From: Pontederia crassipes
Lineage: Eukaryota > Streptophyta > Magnoliopsida > Commelinales > Pontederiaceae
DNA length: 64,000 bases
Assembly (NCBI GenBank): GCA_030549335.1
Contig: CM060195.1
Span: forward strand, 45,886,991-45,950,990
Direction of reading: 5' to 3'
A program made the position numbers and the translations under genes. Positions 22,595 to 32,828 of this stretch are shown here, in pieces. Below the pieces are notes generated by a model that ran no database searches, was not told the origin of the DNA, and saw only the letters and a program-made list of their open reading frames with translations. The stretch's first letter is position 1. Each line of letters starts with the position of its first letter.

Positions 22595-22612
22595 TCCCCG
22601 ACAACGGCGCCA
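22595..22612 (-). other. Primer-binding site, tRNA-Asp (one mismatch)
   Basis: The minus strand reads TGGCGCCGTTGTCGGGGA, one base different from the exact tRNA-Asp complement found at 11724-11741. It sits 6 nt from the right LTR, the same spacing as in the LARD-like element. Confidence 0.92.
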
Positions 22613-22618
22613 AAAACT

Positions 22619-23959
22619 TGACAATTCTCCCTCAAGTATACGGAGTCAATGTCGCAGTATATAAAATATCGTCCCACAGGGAAGAGTTCAAGTATTAGAA
22701 TTATACGATTCTAATTGATATCTAAACGGTCAAAAAGAGGTGAAATAATAATAAAAACTAAATAAAAGTGAAATGCCGAAATGAATGCAGAAAACGACGA
22801 GAAAAAATGAAAATTGATTATGAGAAATAAATGAGAATAAAAGTTCTCGGGTTTTGAATCCACCTAGGGTATTGATCATAGGGAATTTAGAGATAATAAA
22901 ATTATTAGTGTTCTACTCAATCTTCAAAAGTCATGCATCTCCTTTTTAGACAAATACAATTCTAATTAAAATAATAAACGCCTACTTTCGTGGTCATTTA
23001 AATTATTTAAATTGCATTATAAACCAAGATTTATAAGTAAAATGATTATCCTTATTTTCAAGAAACAATGCATTTCATGTCATTCATTTGAACTAATCTT
23101 GATGAAATACTTTCGTAATCAGGAAAATCTTCGGTCGCTTAACTAGGTGGCCAATCTAATGTAAGCATTACATGAAGCACATGAAAGACAAAGAACACAT
23201 CAGATCCAATAAAAATATTCCCTAAAGATCAACCCTAGGTTTCATCAAACCCGAGAAAAGAAATTTAGCCACGCATAGAGAAAGAAATCATCATCGAAAC
23301 GTAAAAGTTCATAAAAAGATAATGAGATTAAGGCTAAGAAAGGTACAGAAGTGTAGAAAGAAATAAATGATCATCCCAGCCGTCTTGATCTCCCCCAAAA
23401 CAAGGTCTGGACCCCTATTTTCGTCTTCACAAATCTCTTTTATAGTCCTCCCAAATTAGGGTTACAAAAAGGTCCAAAATACCCAAAATATTAGCCCAAT
23501 ACGGCCAAAATGGGTCCAATACGGCCTAAGGTGAAGCGTTACGGTCTGTTGAATCAAGCCGTATTGATTCCGGAGCGCGATACGGTCTAAAGGACTTTAA
23601 TACGGGAAAATTGGCTTAAATACGACCTGTCCGTATTTTCTGGTGCGCGAACAATATGACTTGACTGGCTTTAATACGGGCAAGATGGAAAAAATACGGC
23701 CAGCCCGTATTTTCCACTGCGAGTTCAATATGACATGAAGGGCTTTAATACTGGCTGGAAGGCTTTAATACTGGCTGCCCGTATTGAGTCTCTATACATG
23801 TGTTTTTGCCAAACTTTTGCCAAATTTTCACGATTCCTGAAACAAATCAAACAATAATGTAGATTCCGAAATCTTTGATGATTAAAGATGAAATAATATA
23901 AAACACATCAATTTTAACAATGATTATATTAAAATAATTGAATAACTTCACGATTATCA
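22619..23959 (-). repeat. Right LTR of the gag-protease element (5' LTR by orientation)
   Basis: 1341 bp with TG...CA ends. The minus-strand TATA box CTATAAAAGAG is at 23435-23445, with the TACGGGC/CCCGTATT array at about 23495-23790. Flanked outside by GCAGT. Confidence 0.93.
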
Positions 23960-23964
23960 GCAGT

Positions 23965-24904
23965 GGAGCATGATGGAAAAGTAAAAAACAATAGATGTTC
24001 AACACAGATCATTGCACATGTCGGCATGTGAGGCAGATTAAGTTCAAAACTACACATTTTTACACATGTTTACATTTCTACTTTTACAAATATTTACACT
24101 TCAAAAGAAAGAGGGGGAAATTCGGCTGCGGACCGGCTGTCCAACAGCAGACAACATACCTTATACGACGACCAACTCCACCTTTCGTCCACTACAAATC
24201 CACCATCCATGAAACGCCGATGCCAAAGAGGAGCAAAAGAACAAATTCAAAAGTCAAAACTTAGAACTAATAGAAGAGAAAGCGGGGGTTCGATGGACAA
24301 CTTACCTCAAAAGTCGTCGGCCATCCACGACGGCCTCGATCTACTATCGGGCTGGAAGTTCGACACCAGAGAAATCAACCAACGACCAATGGGCGACTGA
24401 CATGAAGAGGGACAATCGTCAGAGTGAGAAAAAAAACTAAGAAACCAACCCTCAATCTTGCTCATTGTTTGTCGGCCTTACACAGAGAGTCAGAGGAAGA
24501 AAGGGAGAAGAAGAAGAGTCAAGACTCAAGAGAGAGAGGGGAGAGGGAGATCCGAGAGGGATTGAGGGAGAACCTGTTGCCTGTTGACAACAACGATGGC
24601 AATACAGCGGCGACGGCCGCTATGGCAACACGATAGGGGGCAGCGGCGGCAATGGCAACACGGCAGCGGCGATCCAGCGAGATGAGAGCGAGCAGCGAGC
24701 GCTGAGCGCGGGCGCTCTACCCTATCGAAGGTTAACGGGTGATTCGTGAAGTCAGGGATTCGCAGAGGGCAGATCGGCTTGCTTTCGCAATTCACTGCAC
24801 GGGTGAGTGGGTGACGGGTTGTTGGGTTAATGGGTCACGAGTGAGGGGTGCACTCATGGGTGGCTACTCGGGTCGGGTTTCTACGCGGTGGACCTGGTCC
24901 TGGC
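23965..24904 (-). other. hAT 5' (promoter-side) region, no gene
   Basis: This is hAT body upstream of the transposase. It is purine-rich at 24480-24570 (GAGAG/AAG tracts) and GC-rich at 24590-24900. Several overlapping open frames of 60-90 codons come from the biased composition and resemble no protein. The transposase promoter is expected here, but I see no clear TATA box. Confidence 0.55.
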
Positions 24905-25038
24905 CCGGATCCCGCCAGGTATTGAATTTACCGGACCCGGACCGGGTCTAAAACCTAACTGGGCCGGGTATTTTTCCCCATAGCCCGGGTCAGTGCGGTC
25001 CGGGTCGATCGTGTCGACCCGGACCTTGCTCAGCCCTA
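24905..25038. repeat. Right terminal and subterminal repeats of the hAT
   Basis: Read inward from 25038 the sequence is TAGGGCTGAGCAAGGTCC, then repeated GGGTCGACACG, GACCCGGACC, GGCCGGG and GACCCGG units over 130 bp, the counterpart of the left-end cluster. Confidence 0.85.
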
Positions 25039-25046
25039 ATATATCA

Positions 25047-25187
25047 AGTGCACCTGCAAATTATACAAAACCCCCATTAAATGACTTGATAATAAAGCTT
25101 GCAACCCTTTTTTTTCCACTAGTCAAGTAAAGGATCTATCTGAATTCACTTTGAATTAGCTCGGGGGTTGGGGGCTCCCATTTGACC
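25047..25187 (-). pseudogene. LINE fragment, part 3: start of RNase H
   Basis: On the minus strand this reads KWEPPTPELIQ, then (after a frame change) a TSGKKGLQALLSSHLMGVL-like stretch. It corresponds to the W.PP..G..K.N.DGS start of the plant LINE RNase H domain. It joins upstream to 26912 across the solo LTR and downstream to 5521 across the hAT. The catalytic first Asp region is degraded. Confidence 0.82.
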
Positions 25188-26906
25188 TGATGCATGCAAA
25201 ATCGAACAAATATTTAGTATTGCGTTTAATCTTATTTCGATTCATTTTCGTATCGCATGCATCATTTTATGGGCTTATTTACATTAATTTTCAAAAAAAA
25301 ATCTACCCAAATGTTTTATTTTATTGTATAAGAAGCAAGAAAATTGAATTATGAATCCAACGAAGAAAGTGTGCTTAAATCGGAGTTCAAACGGAGTCAG
25401 AAATTGAAAAACAAGTGAAACTGCCAATGCTGAAAATGTGCTGTCACGGGCCATGAACATGACCGTAAATGCTTTAACAGGTCGTTAAAATGCATTTTTT
25501 CACCCAGAAAGGTGCCTGAGACACGGGTCGCGATCAGACTTTCACGGGCCATGAAAAACATAATTTCAACATTGTTTGGGCCGTGAAAACCCTGTAATAG
25601 GCCGTGAAATCTCATTTCTAACCCGATGTGGACTTTGCTTAGGCCTCTAAATCATTGTATTAGGCCGTGACAGACCAGATATTCGAGTTTTGGACAAATT
25701 TTTGGAAGATTTTCAATTGCACAAGGACTCCTACTCATATTATAGATCCTAGGATAATTTGGAAACATATTATGGCCCAAAATTCGGAGTTTGACAAAGC
25801 CAAATTTATATAATCAATAGGACTCCGAATTTACTTTATTTTACATGAAAAAGGTTTTCGTTTCTTCTCCAATCACATGAAAACTCCAACCCCTATAAAT
25901 AGAGGCCTTCTACAGCTAGAAAAGAACATGCTAGGGCCTGCAACCTAAGCTTTCAAGTTAAGAACAAAGGAGAATTTCTGAAGGGCAAAAGAGAAGACTT
26001 CTGCGCGGTAGACTCGTGCCAAGATTGCGTAGCCGTTTCATCGTTGCTTCTGAAGAGTACTATCTGTTCTACATATTGTTGGGATGATATTTTAGATTTT
26101 CATGTTTAATCTATCTATCTTAGCACCCAGGATTATTAGTTCTCATTTTATCGTTTAGTTTTAGTTGGAAGAATTTAATATATGAACAATTTCTTATTTA
26201 TGATTAATCAAATAATTAGTTTAGTTTTTATGAACATGATTGTTAAGCTTATGCTTTCCTTCAGATTTTAATAATTTCTAAATTAATTATTGATTGCGTA
26301 CTGTAATCCATTCTTAATTCATTATTTTTTGTTCAGATTGATTATTAACTTTTATGTTGAAGCAATCCATGTAGTAATTTAGTAGAAATCGTGTGGCATA
26401 TTAGATTATGCGATCTGCATGAATTGACCCGTGCAGGCGATTGTGTAGTTTAGGAATTACAACGCATTGCATCCTAAGTTCAATATAACTGAAGGTATAT
26501 CCGTGCGGAATACTTTTATATTATTATTGTCTTATGATAGTTGATTTACCCGTGCGAGAGATTATATTTTTTGTGTCCTAAATCCGTCTAAAAGCTAAAC
26601 ATAAACTTCATGCTTGATTTTATAGAAAATTTCACATTGTTCCCATCATTACATATCATCTTAAGGATCTACGCATCATTAGTTTAGATTAGATTAATTT
26701 AGTTTTAGTCTTTATTTTTCTGTTATTTTATTTTTTGCACTATTTTACCCAAACTAAATTAATTTACTTTATGTCGTCTCTTATTAGCCTCTGAAATTAA
26801 TTTAATTAAGTTAATTCCTCATGAGTTCAACACTCTACTCTTGCACTTTATTACTTGAGCGACTAGTGCACTTGCTAGCATTTAATTATTATCAATTCTC
26901 GCATCA
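25188..26906 (+). mobile_element. Solo LTR (family related to the LARD-like LTR)
   Basis: 1719 bp from TGATGCATGC to TCTCGCATCA, flanked by a perfect TGACC duplication (25183-25187 and 26907-26911). Its two ends match the ends of the LARD-like LTR read on the minus strand: TGATGCATGCAAAAT at the start and GAGCGACTAGTGCACTTGC followed by GCATCA at the end. The TATA box CCTATAAATAG is at 25892-25902. CACGGGCC.TGAA and GGGCCGTGAAA motifs recur upstream at 25440-25680. The internal region and second LTR are gone, as after unequal recombination. Confidence 0.92.
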
Positions 26907-26911
26907 TGACC

Positions 26912-27390
26912 CAAATTGAGTTAGTTAGGTTTGTCCGGATCTTATCATATTCATTGCAACTATCAGGAGTTTTGTTCAAAATAACCATTGCTGATGCTGG
27001 CCTAGAGTTAAAATATAAGTCATTTCTCATCTTCCATTTTTCCCAAAGGAAAAACAACAATGAGGACTGAATTTTTTTTTCTTAGAAGCAAGAGAGAGGA
27101 ACTGCCCATCGAGACTTCCTTTATCCTAGGAGTTTTGATAAGCAAACTTAAAATTTGTGGATTGCTGAAAGATTAAACATATTCGTGAGGTAATTGGGCA
27201 TTTAAAGGAAAGGTGTGAATTTGTTTATATATCTAAACCACAAAGGAGACAAAGAGGGTTTATGGAATGATCAAATATGATAATGGTACTTTTTGTGGGA
27301 AGCCTATTATGAATAAGTTTCCAAAGGAAAATATGAATTTTTTTAAAAGATGTGGATGTCCCAAATATATTTCTATCCCGATCAAGCAAC
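26912..27390 (-). pseudogene. LINE fragment, part 2: zf-RVT domain
   Basis: The minus strand encodes the zinc-binding reverse-transcriptase tail typical of plant LINEs: KIHIFLWKLIHNRLPTKS, NPLCLLCGLDI, SHLSFKCPITSRI, then FFLWEKWKMRNDLYFNS. Several stops and frame changes interrupt it. It is cut on the right by the hAT MITE and on the left by the solo LTR. Confidence 0.88.
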
Positions 27391-28050
27391 CATGGGCGGA
27401 CCTAGGACCTCAAAATTAATAGATGCAAAATATTATTTTTAAATAAAATTTATAATAACATAAAAATATATTAAAATTAAAATTTTGATATATTAAATAA
27501 TATTATAAGTGTTTCTTTCTGTATATAAATAATATATTAGCTAATGATAATGCAAGGATAAACCAAATTATAAAATAGATTTAATAACTATGAAACATAT
27601 TCCATAAAAAATGAAAAGGTAATAAAAATTCTTGAAAAAGATTAATTTTTTTGATAATTCTAAGATCTATTTTCTGTTCTTATATTATAGTATTTTTCTA
27701 TTAAGGAAAACTATAATATATTAATAGATGAAAGAAGGGAAGGAGGGATGAAAAAATGACAAAAGGTGAGCTGGGGAAGACTTGAACAAGAAAGAGATTG
27801 TTACCTCTTGGATTGTTCAAACCTTAGGAAAGTTAGGATAAAGAAAATAAAGTCATAAAAGAAAATAAAAAAAAAGAGGAGAGTTCATTAGAGAAAACAT
27901 GAAGTGGAAAGAATTGGAGCAAAAATTTATTTGGAACAAAGAGAACAAATATATTGAAAAAATTATTATAAAAGGATATTTTATAAGTATCATTTTAAAA
28001 GAATTTAAATATGTGACAATTCTAAACATACCTGGTTAAAGATAATATAT

Positions 28051-28088
<38 letters not shown>

Positions 28089-28151
28089 TATATGACTTAA
28101 AATTAAATGGGGTCAATTAACCCCATTACTCTTAACTTAGGTCCGCCACTG
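27391..28151. mobile_element. hAT-type MITE
   Basis: 761 bp with ends CATGGGCGGACCTA and (inward) CAGTGGCGGACCTA, the familiar CAGnGGCGGA hAT terminus. It is flanked by CAAGCAAC (27383-27390) and CAAGCAGC (28152-28159), an 8-bp duplication with one mismatch. The interior is AT-rich with an (AT) run at about 28060-28085 and no coding capacity. It interrupts the LINE zf-RVT region. Confidence 0.88.
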
Positions 28152-28159
28152 CAAGCAGC

Positions 28160-28890
28160 AATGTTTGATTTTTTTATCCAAAGCAACAATTAAGAAGTAA
28201 TAGATTTGGAGATTTGTCATGTGCTATCCCATGGATATCCATTATCCAAATCCAAGGATCATCATAGGATCGTACTATGCAATTAGTAAAATTCACCTTC
28301 CATTTGCTTAGTACAATAAAGCAACATTCATTACATAATATCAATAGGAGCTGAGACATTTAACATAAGTGTGCAAAAGAGATAGGAGTGTACAAAATAT
28401 CCATGGATCTATATAACATGACACTAGTTTCATAACCACTACCAATAAACTTCTGTACACCCAGTTTCATAGCATACATTGCATTTAATATTAGTTTCCA
28501 AAACCAAGCCATGCCAATTGTAATATTTGAGGTGGATGGACCATACTTAGTGCTAACCAAATTCACCCAAGGGTCTTGTTTTTTGTTCAAACTTGCCATA
28601 ACTCTTTTAGCCGATAAGGAGCTACGAATATGTTGCATATTTCTTATTCCTAACCCTCCTTCTGGTGTGGGTAGTTCGACAATTGGCCAACTAACCCCTT
28701 TTACGCCTTCTTATGCGAAATGACCTCGAGACTATTTCTTTCAATTGTTTCCCTTGAGATATGAATGGCCCCTAAAGCATAATTGGTAATGGAGTTCAAT
28801 ACAAATTTAATTAGAGTAATCTTTCCATCTTGATTGAGAGTTTTTCTTTTCCATCTTACTAGTTTGCCATTAACTTTCTTTATAAAAGTT
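28160..28890 (-). pseudogene. LINE fragment, part 1: reverse-transcriptase tail
   Basis: The minus strand reads KKVNGKLVRWKRKTLNQDGKI, LIKFVLNSITNYAL, then (after a frame change) PTPEGGLGIRNMQHIRSSLS, AKRVMASLNKKQDPWV and KYGPSTSN. This is the region after the reverse-transcriptase palm in plant LINEs (W....LS..GR..LI..VL.S.P.Y, then GGLG.R). The element is 5'-truncated near 28890, as most LINE copies are. The downstream parts lie at 26912-27390, 25047-25187 and 5140-5521. Confidence 0.87.
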
Positions 28891-29316
28891 TTTTTAACTA
28901 ATCATATAAAAAGAATTTCACCCGTCAATAAAAATATGAACAATTAATTATGATAAATAATTTATGATTAATCATATCAAAAACAAGATATCAATTAATG
29001 ATAAACAATTTATGATGAATAATAATTATCCATCCCATCAATGACCTTATTGATCAATCAATATCAATCAATTATCGTTAATCAATCATCAATTGACCAA
29101 ATGTGAGTTTTTGTTTCATTTAAAAATGATCAATTTAAGAGTTATACATCAGCCAAAAAGATTAATTGGCAGCAATTATCAATTAGTTAAAATTATTCAT
29201 TAGGCGCAAAGGCCATAAGTAACTATATAATACCACAATGGTGAAATTAATTATTTGTCAAACTGGAGGATAAAATAAATTATTCAGTAGTCATAAGGAC
29301 AAAATCAATTGTCTAT
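28891..29316. other. AT-rich spacer with ATCAATTA-type repeats
   Basis: ATCAATTA, GATAAACAATTTATGAT and AATCAATCATC motifs recur loosely through 28930-29110. No gene or clear element boundary. Confidence 0.45.
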
Positions 29317-30961
29317 TAACGCAAGAATAAATAACAATTAAATACTAGAAAGTGCATTAGTCGCTTAAGTAATAAAGTGTAATGAGTAGAGTGTTGAATC
29401 TACGAGGAATTAACTTACTTAACTAAACTAATTTCAAGGACTAATATGAGATAACAAGATTTTGGGTAAAAGATGTGCAAAAAAGAAAATTACAAAAAAG
29501 TAAAGGCTAAAACTAGATTAACCTAATATAATCTACTAATGCATAGGACTTTGGATGATAAAAGAAATTGTAGAAATTGACCAAATATTACAAGTTAGTT
29601 TCTATCGACGGATTAGAATTTACTCAAATTACTTATTTCCATCTAAGATCAATCAAGTTTTCTTAATTCTAATTAGATTAAAACTACTCCGTCAAGAATC
29701 ACGATATAATAAAAACCTAATATTAAGATGTATTAAAATATAGTATCTAAACTATTATCACCCATACCACGATAATGATTAATAGACTGCACAAGTAATA
29801 TTCTGACAAGTATCATGCGAATCGTGACATACAATACTTGGACTTAAAAGTCAAAAATCAATTTCACAAAAATCATGCAATCAAAAGTAACTACTCCTAC
29901 AAGGATAATAGCTAATTATAGAAGACAATTAATCTCTGAAAAATATTAATAATAACATGCATATTCGAAAGAAAACTAAACTATAATCAATTATGAAATA
30001 AGATTTAATAGTTTTCTTTTATTAATTAAAACTATTATAATTGTCTCAAACAAAAAATAAAACTAAATGATCCAAATTAATAAAGATAGAAAGATGTATC
30101 AAGTAAGCTTGAGATCAATTGTGCAAAAATTTTCTCGACGAGCCTTCTAAATTCTCTCACGTTCTTGACTTCAAAACTCTCTGGTTGTAGGTCCTAGCAT
30201 TCCTAGCATGCTCTCTCCTGATTGTAGAAGGCCTCTTTTTTTTAAGGGTTCAAGTTTCCATATGATTGGAGAAGAAACGAAAACTTTTTCTATGTCAAAA
30301 TAAGAAAAATTCGGAGTTGATTTAGTTCTGAAATTTTGATATTATCAAACTCTAAATTATAGGTCATAATATGTTTCAAAATCATCCTAGGATGATATAG
30401 ATGAGTAGAAATCATTGTGCACTTAAAATTCTTTCAAAAATTTGTCCAAAACTCATATTTGGCCTTCGTCACGAGTTTTTACGATGATTTAACAGTTTGA
30501 ACAGTGTCCAAATCGCATTAGAAATAGATTTTCATGGCCCATGACTACTTTTCACAGCCCTTACAGTGTGCAAAATATGGATTTCACATCTCGTGATGGG
30601 TCGGTCATGGCCGTACCTCGGGCCAACTTTCTGGGGTCAAAAATACATTTTAATGATCAATTATTGAGTTTCATGGCTCATGAAGAGGCTTTCATGGTTC
30701 GTGACGGCGCAATTTTCTTACGCTGTTTCGTTATTTTCTATTTTCTGGCTCCGTTTTAACTCCGATTTGAGCGCGGTTTTCTTCATTTGCTTCATAATTC
30801 AATTTTCTTACTTCTTACATAATAAAATACAATATTTGGATAAATTTTCATTATTATAAAATTTATGTGAATAAGCTCATAAAATAATGCATGATATTAG
30901 AAAATAATTCAAAATAAGATTAAATGAATGTTTAAATATATGTTATATTTTGCATGCATCA
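29317..30961 (-). mobile_element. Solo LTR, diverged, minus orientation
   Basis: The ends match the LARD-like/solo LTR group: an eroded TAACGCAAG start in place of TGATGCGAG, then AAGTGCATTAGTCGCTTAAG, and TGCATGCATCA at the right end. The flanks TCTAT (29312-29316) and TCTAG (30962-30966) agree in four of five bases. In U3 (30470-30720) CATGGCCCATGA / CGTGACGG-type motifs recur, as in the 25188 copy. The TATA box is degraded (about 30228-30240). This is the oldest-looking copy of the group. Confidence 0.85.
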
Positions 30962-30966
30962 TCTAG

Positions 30967-31599
30967 CAACTACAATGGGTGTAATTCAATTATTAGTTTA
31001 TCCATTCAATCTTTAAAGCTATTCATCAACCCTTTGGAATGCAATTTTAAAGCTATTATTTATTAAGGAAACACAATGCAATTTTCATGCAACAATGAGT
31101 AGTGTGTCAATTATAATTATAATTCAATTATCAATGATCAATATTAATAATATGATCAAGAACAATAATTATAATATTCATAGTTATGTAAAATTATGTT
31201 TTATATACTCGAAACTCGACTCATGCTAGATCAAGCCTGGGTCGTGCTCTCTCTATTCAATTTCCAAATCTTGACCAGAAGGACATGGGTCGGGCATGTC
31301 TGAAATCCTGGACGAATTGGCCCTTTCCTCTCTCCATCGATGGAACCCAAGTTGGGTCCAATAGAAACCCAATTCATACCAAATCATAATCAATTTTAAA
31401 CTTCATCAATGTAACTCAATCTGGACTAACCGAAACTTGATCTGACTTTGCTTTGATTTCTTTCTTCTAATTCATTTGTTGGAATCCAGCCCAGATTGCT
31501 TTAGAATCTGGTCCAATTTCTTTATACTATGCATTCGTTGTGCTTGAATTACCAAAACCCAGGTTGCATACTTTGAAACTCGAATTGAGTTATTCAAAC
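30967..31599. other. Unassigned spacer
   Basis: AT-rich to mixed sequence, with short repeated words such as AATCTGG and AACCCAG around 31380-31560. No gene or element boundary recognised. Confidence 0.4.
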
Positions 31600-31602
31600 T
31601 CG

Positions 31603-32825
31603 CACTACAAGAAATAAGTTAATTACATACAGTCTTGACCGTCTATAATTTGAGAAAGTCGTCAGAAATTATAATTTACGATAGTTTTTTCGACGGAACC
31701 GATCCGTTGAAAAAATGATCGTTGCAAATCCATTTTCGACGATTGAAAAAAATTCGTCAGAAGTTCCGACGATTCTAACCATCGCAAAAGTCCGGCAACT
31801 CCAATCGTCGAAACTTTCGAAGGTCGTCGCAACCGCCGAAACTTTCGGCGGTCGTCGCGATCGCTGAAACTTTCGGTGGTCGCAACCATCAAAAGAATTT
31901 TTAAAATATAAAAAAATTAGCCAGCCGCCCGTAGAAAGATCCGGCCGTCTGGCGCCGATCACGCCACGGCCGGGCAGATCTGACCGCCAGCGATAAGATC
32001 CGGTAGCCAAGCGGCCGATCCGGCCGCCAGCGGCAAGATCCGGCCGCCAGGCGATCTGGCATGTGGAGAGAGAGAGAGAGGAGAGGAGAGGGTCGCGGCG
32101 GTCGTCGTCCGGGAGGAAGAGGGTCGCCGACGATCGTCGAGAGGAGAGAGGAAAAGAAGTAGAGAGTGGAGAGAGGGAAAGATGATTTATATATATGGGT
32201 AGAAAAGATGGGAAAGCGGAAAAATAAAAAGAAGCAGTGGCAAAGTGATTTTTTAATTATCGATGGTCGTGACCGTCGGAAAATTAGTAAATTAATAATA
32301 CATTATTATGATATATATATGAATATAATATTTAATTATTTTAAACTTAGGTCGAGAACATCGGAAATTATTTAATTATAATAATAAAATACTACTTACA
32401 TATATAATATTTATTTTTTAGTATATCGACGGTCCCGACTGTCGGTAATTTTGACAGTTTAAACTATTGCTAATTATATTAATAAAAGATTTCTTGTATT
32501 ATATTATTTTTTACTTATTGACGGTCAGGACCGTCGGACATTGCGACGGTTGAACTATCGCCAAATATATTAATAAAATACTCTTTATATTATATTATTT
32601 TCCATTTACTAAAGGTCCTGACCGACAGAACTTGCGACGGATATATATCTATCGAAAAATAAAATAATTATAATTATATAAAATAAAATAATTTATTATA
32701 TTTTATTATATTTATTTCCGATAGTTCTGACCGTCAAAAAATCCGTCGCTAAATCCGTTGCAAATTGCGACAGATTTATATCCGTAAGAAACTGCTCGTC
32801 GGAAAATTTCATTTTTCTTATAGTG
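31603..32825. mobile_element. Non-autonomous CACTA element 1
   Basis: Starts CACTACAAGAAA and ends TTTTTCTTATAGTG, the classic CACTA terminus, with a 3-bp TCG duplication (31600-31602 and 32826-32828). Both subterminal regions are filled with CGACGGTC..GACCGTCGG and decayed variants. The centre (31920-32180) is GC-rich with CCGGCCGCCAG repeats and then a GAGA tract. No transposase is recognisable, and open frames such as 31669-32010 are by-products of the repeats. Same family as 43015-44817, in opposite orientation. Confidence 0.9.
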
Positions 32826-32828
32826 TCG

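Larger units (their letters stand above)
17317..23959 (-). mobile_element. gag-protease-only LTR retrotransposon (Athila/Tat-like)
   Basis: Two LTRs of 1333 and 1341 bp flank a 3969-bp internal region. A perfect GCAGT target duplication lies at 17312-17316 and 23960-23964. The tRNA-Asp primer site is at 22595-22612 and the polypurine tract at 18650-18663, so the element runs on the minus strand. The internal region encodes gag and aspartic protease and then passes directly into the post-pol tail; reverse transcriptase, RNase H and integrase are absent. It is inserted between the hAT transposase and the hAT 5' end. Confidence 0.94.
5522..25038 (-). mobile_element. hAT transposon, split by two LTR retrotransposons
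   Basis: The ends are imperfect inverted repeats, TAGGGCGGAGCAA on the left and TAGGGCTGAGCAA on the right (read inward). A perfect 8-bp direct duplication, ATATATCA (5514-5521 and 25039-25046), flanks the element, as expected for hAT elements. Both ends carry subterminal GGACCGGGTC/GACCCGG repeats. After subtracting the LTR elements at 5819-13535 and 17317-23959 with their duplicated target sites, the hAT is about 5.15 kb. Its decayed transposase is on the minus strand at 15034-17054. The element has itself landed in a LINE RNase H sequence. Confidence 0.93.

Noticed and set aside
24424-24951. Overlapping open frames of 60-90 codons in the hAT 5' region
   Set aside because: Arise from GAGAG- and GC-rich composition and overlap on both strands. 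No domain likeness.
31662-32010. Open frames of 76 and 113 codons in CACTA element 1
   Set aside because: They are produced by the CGACGG/CCGTCG and CCGGCCGCC repeats and have no domain. Several frames are open at once.
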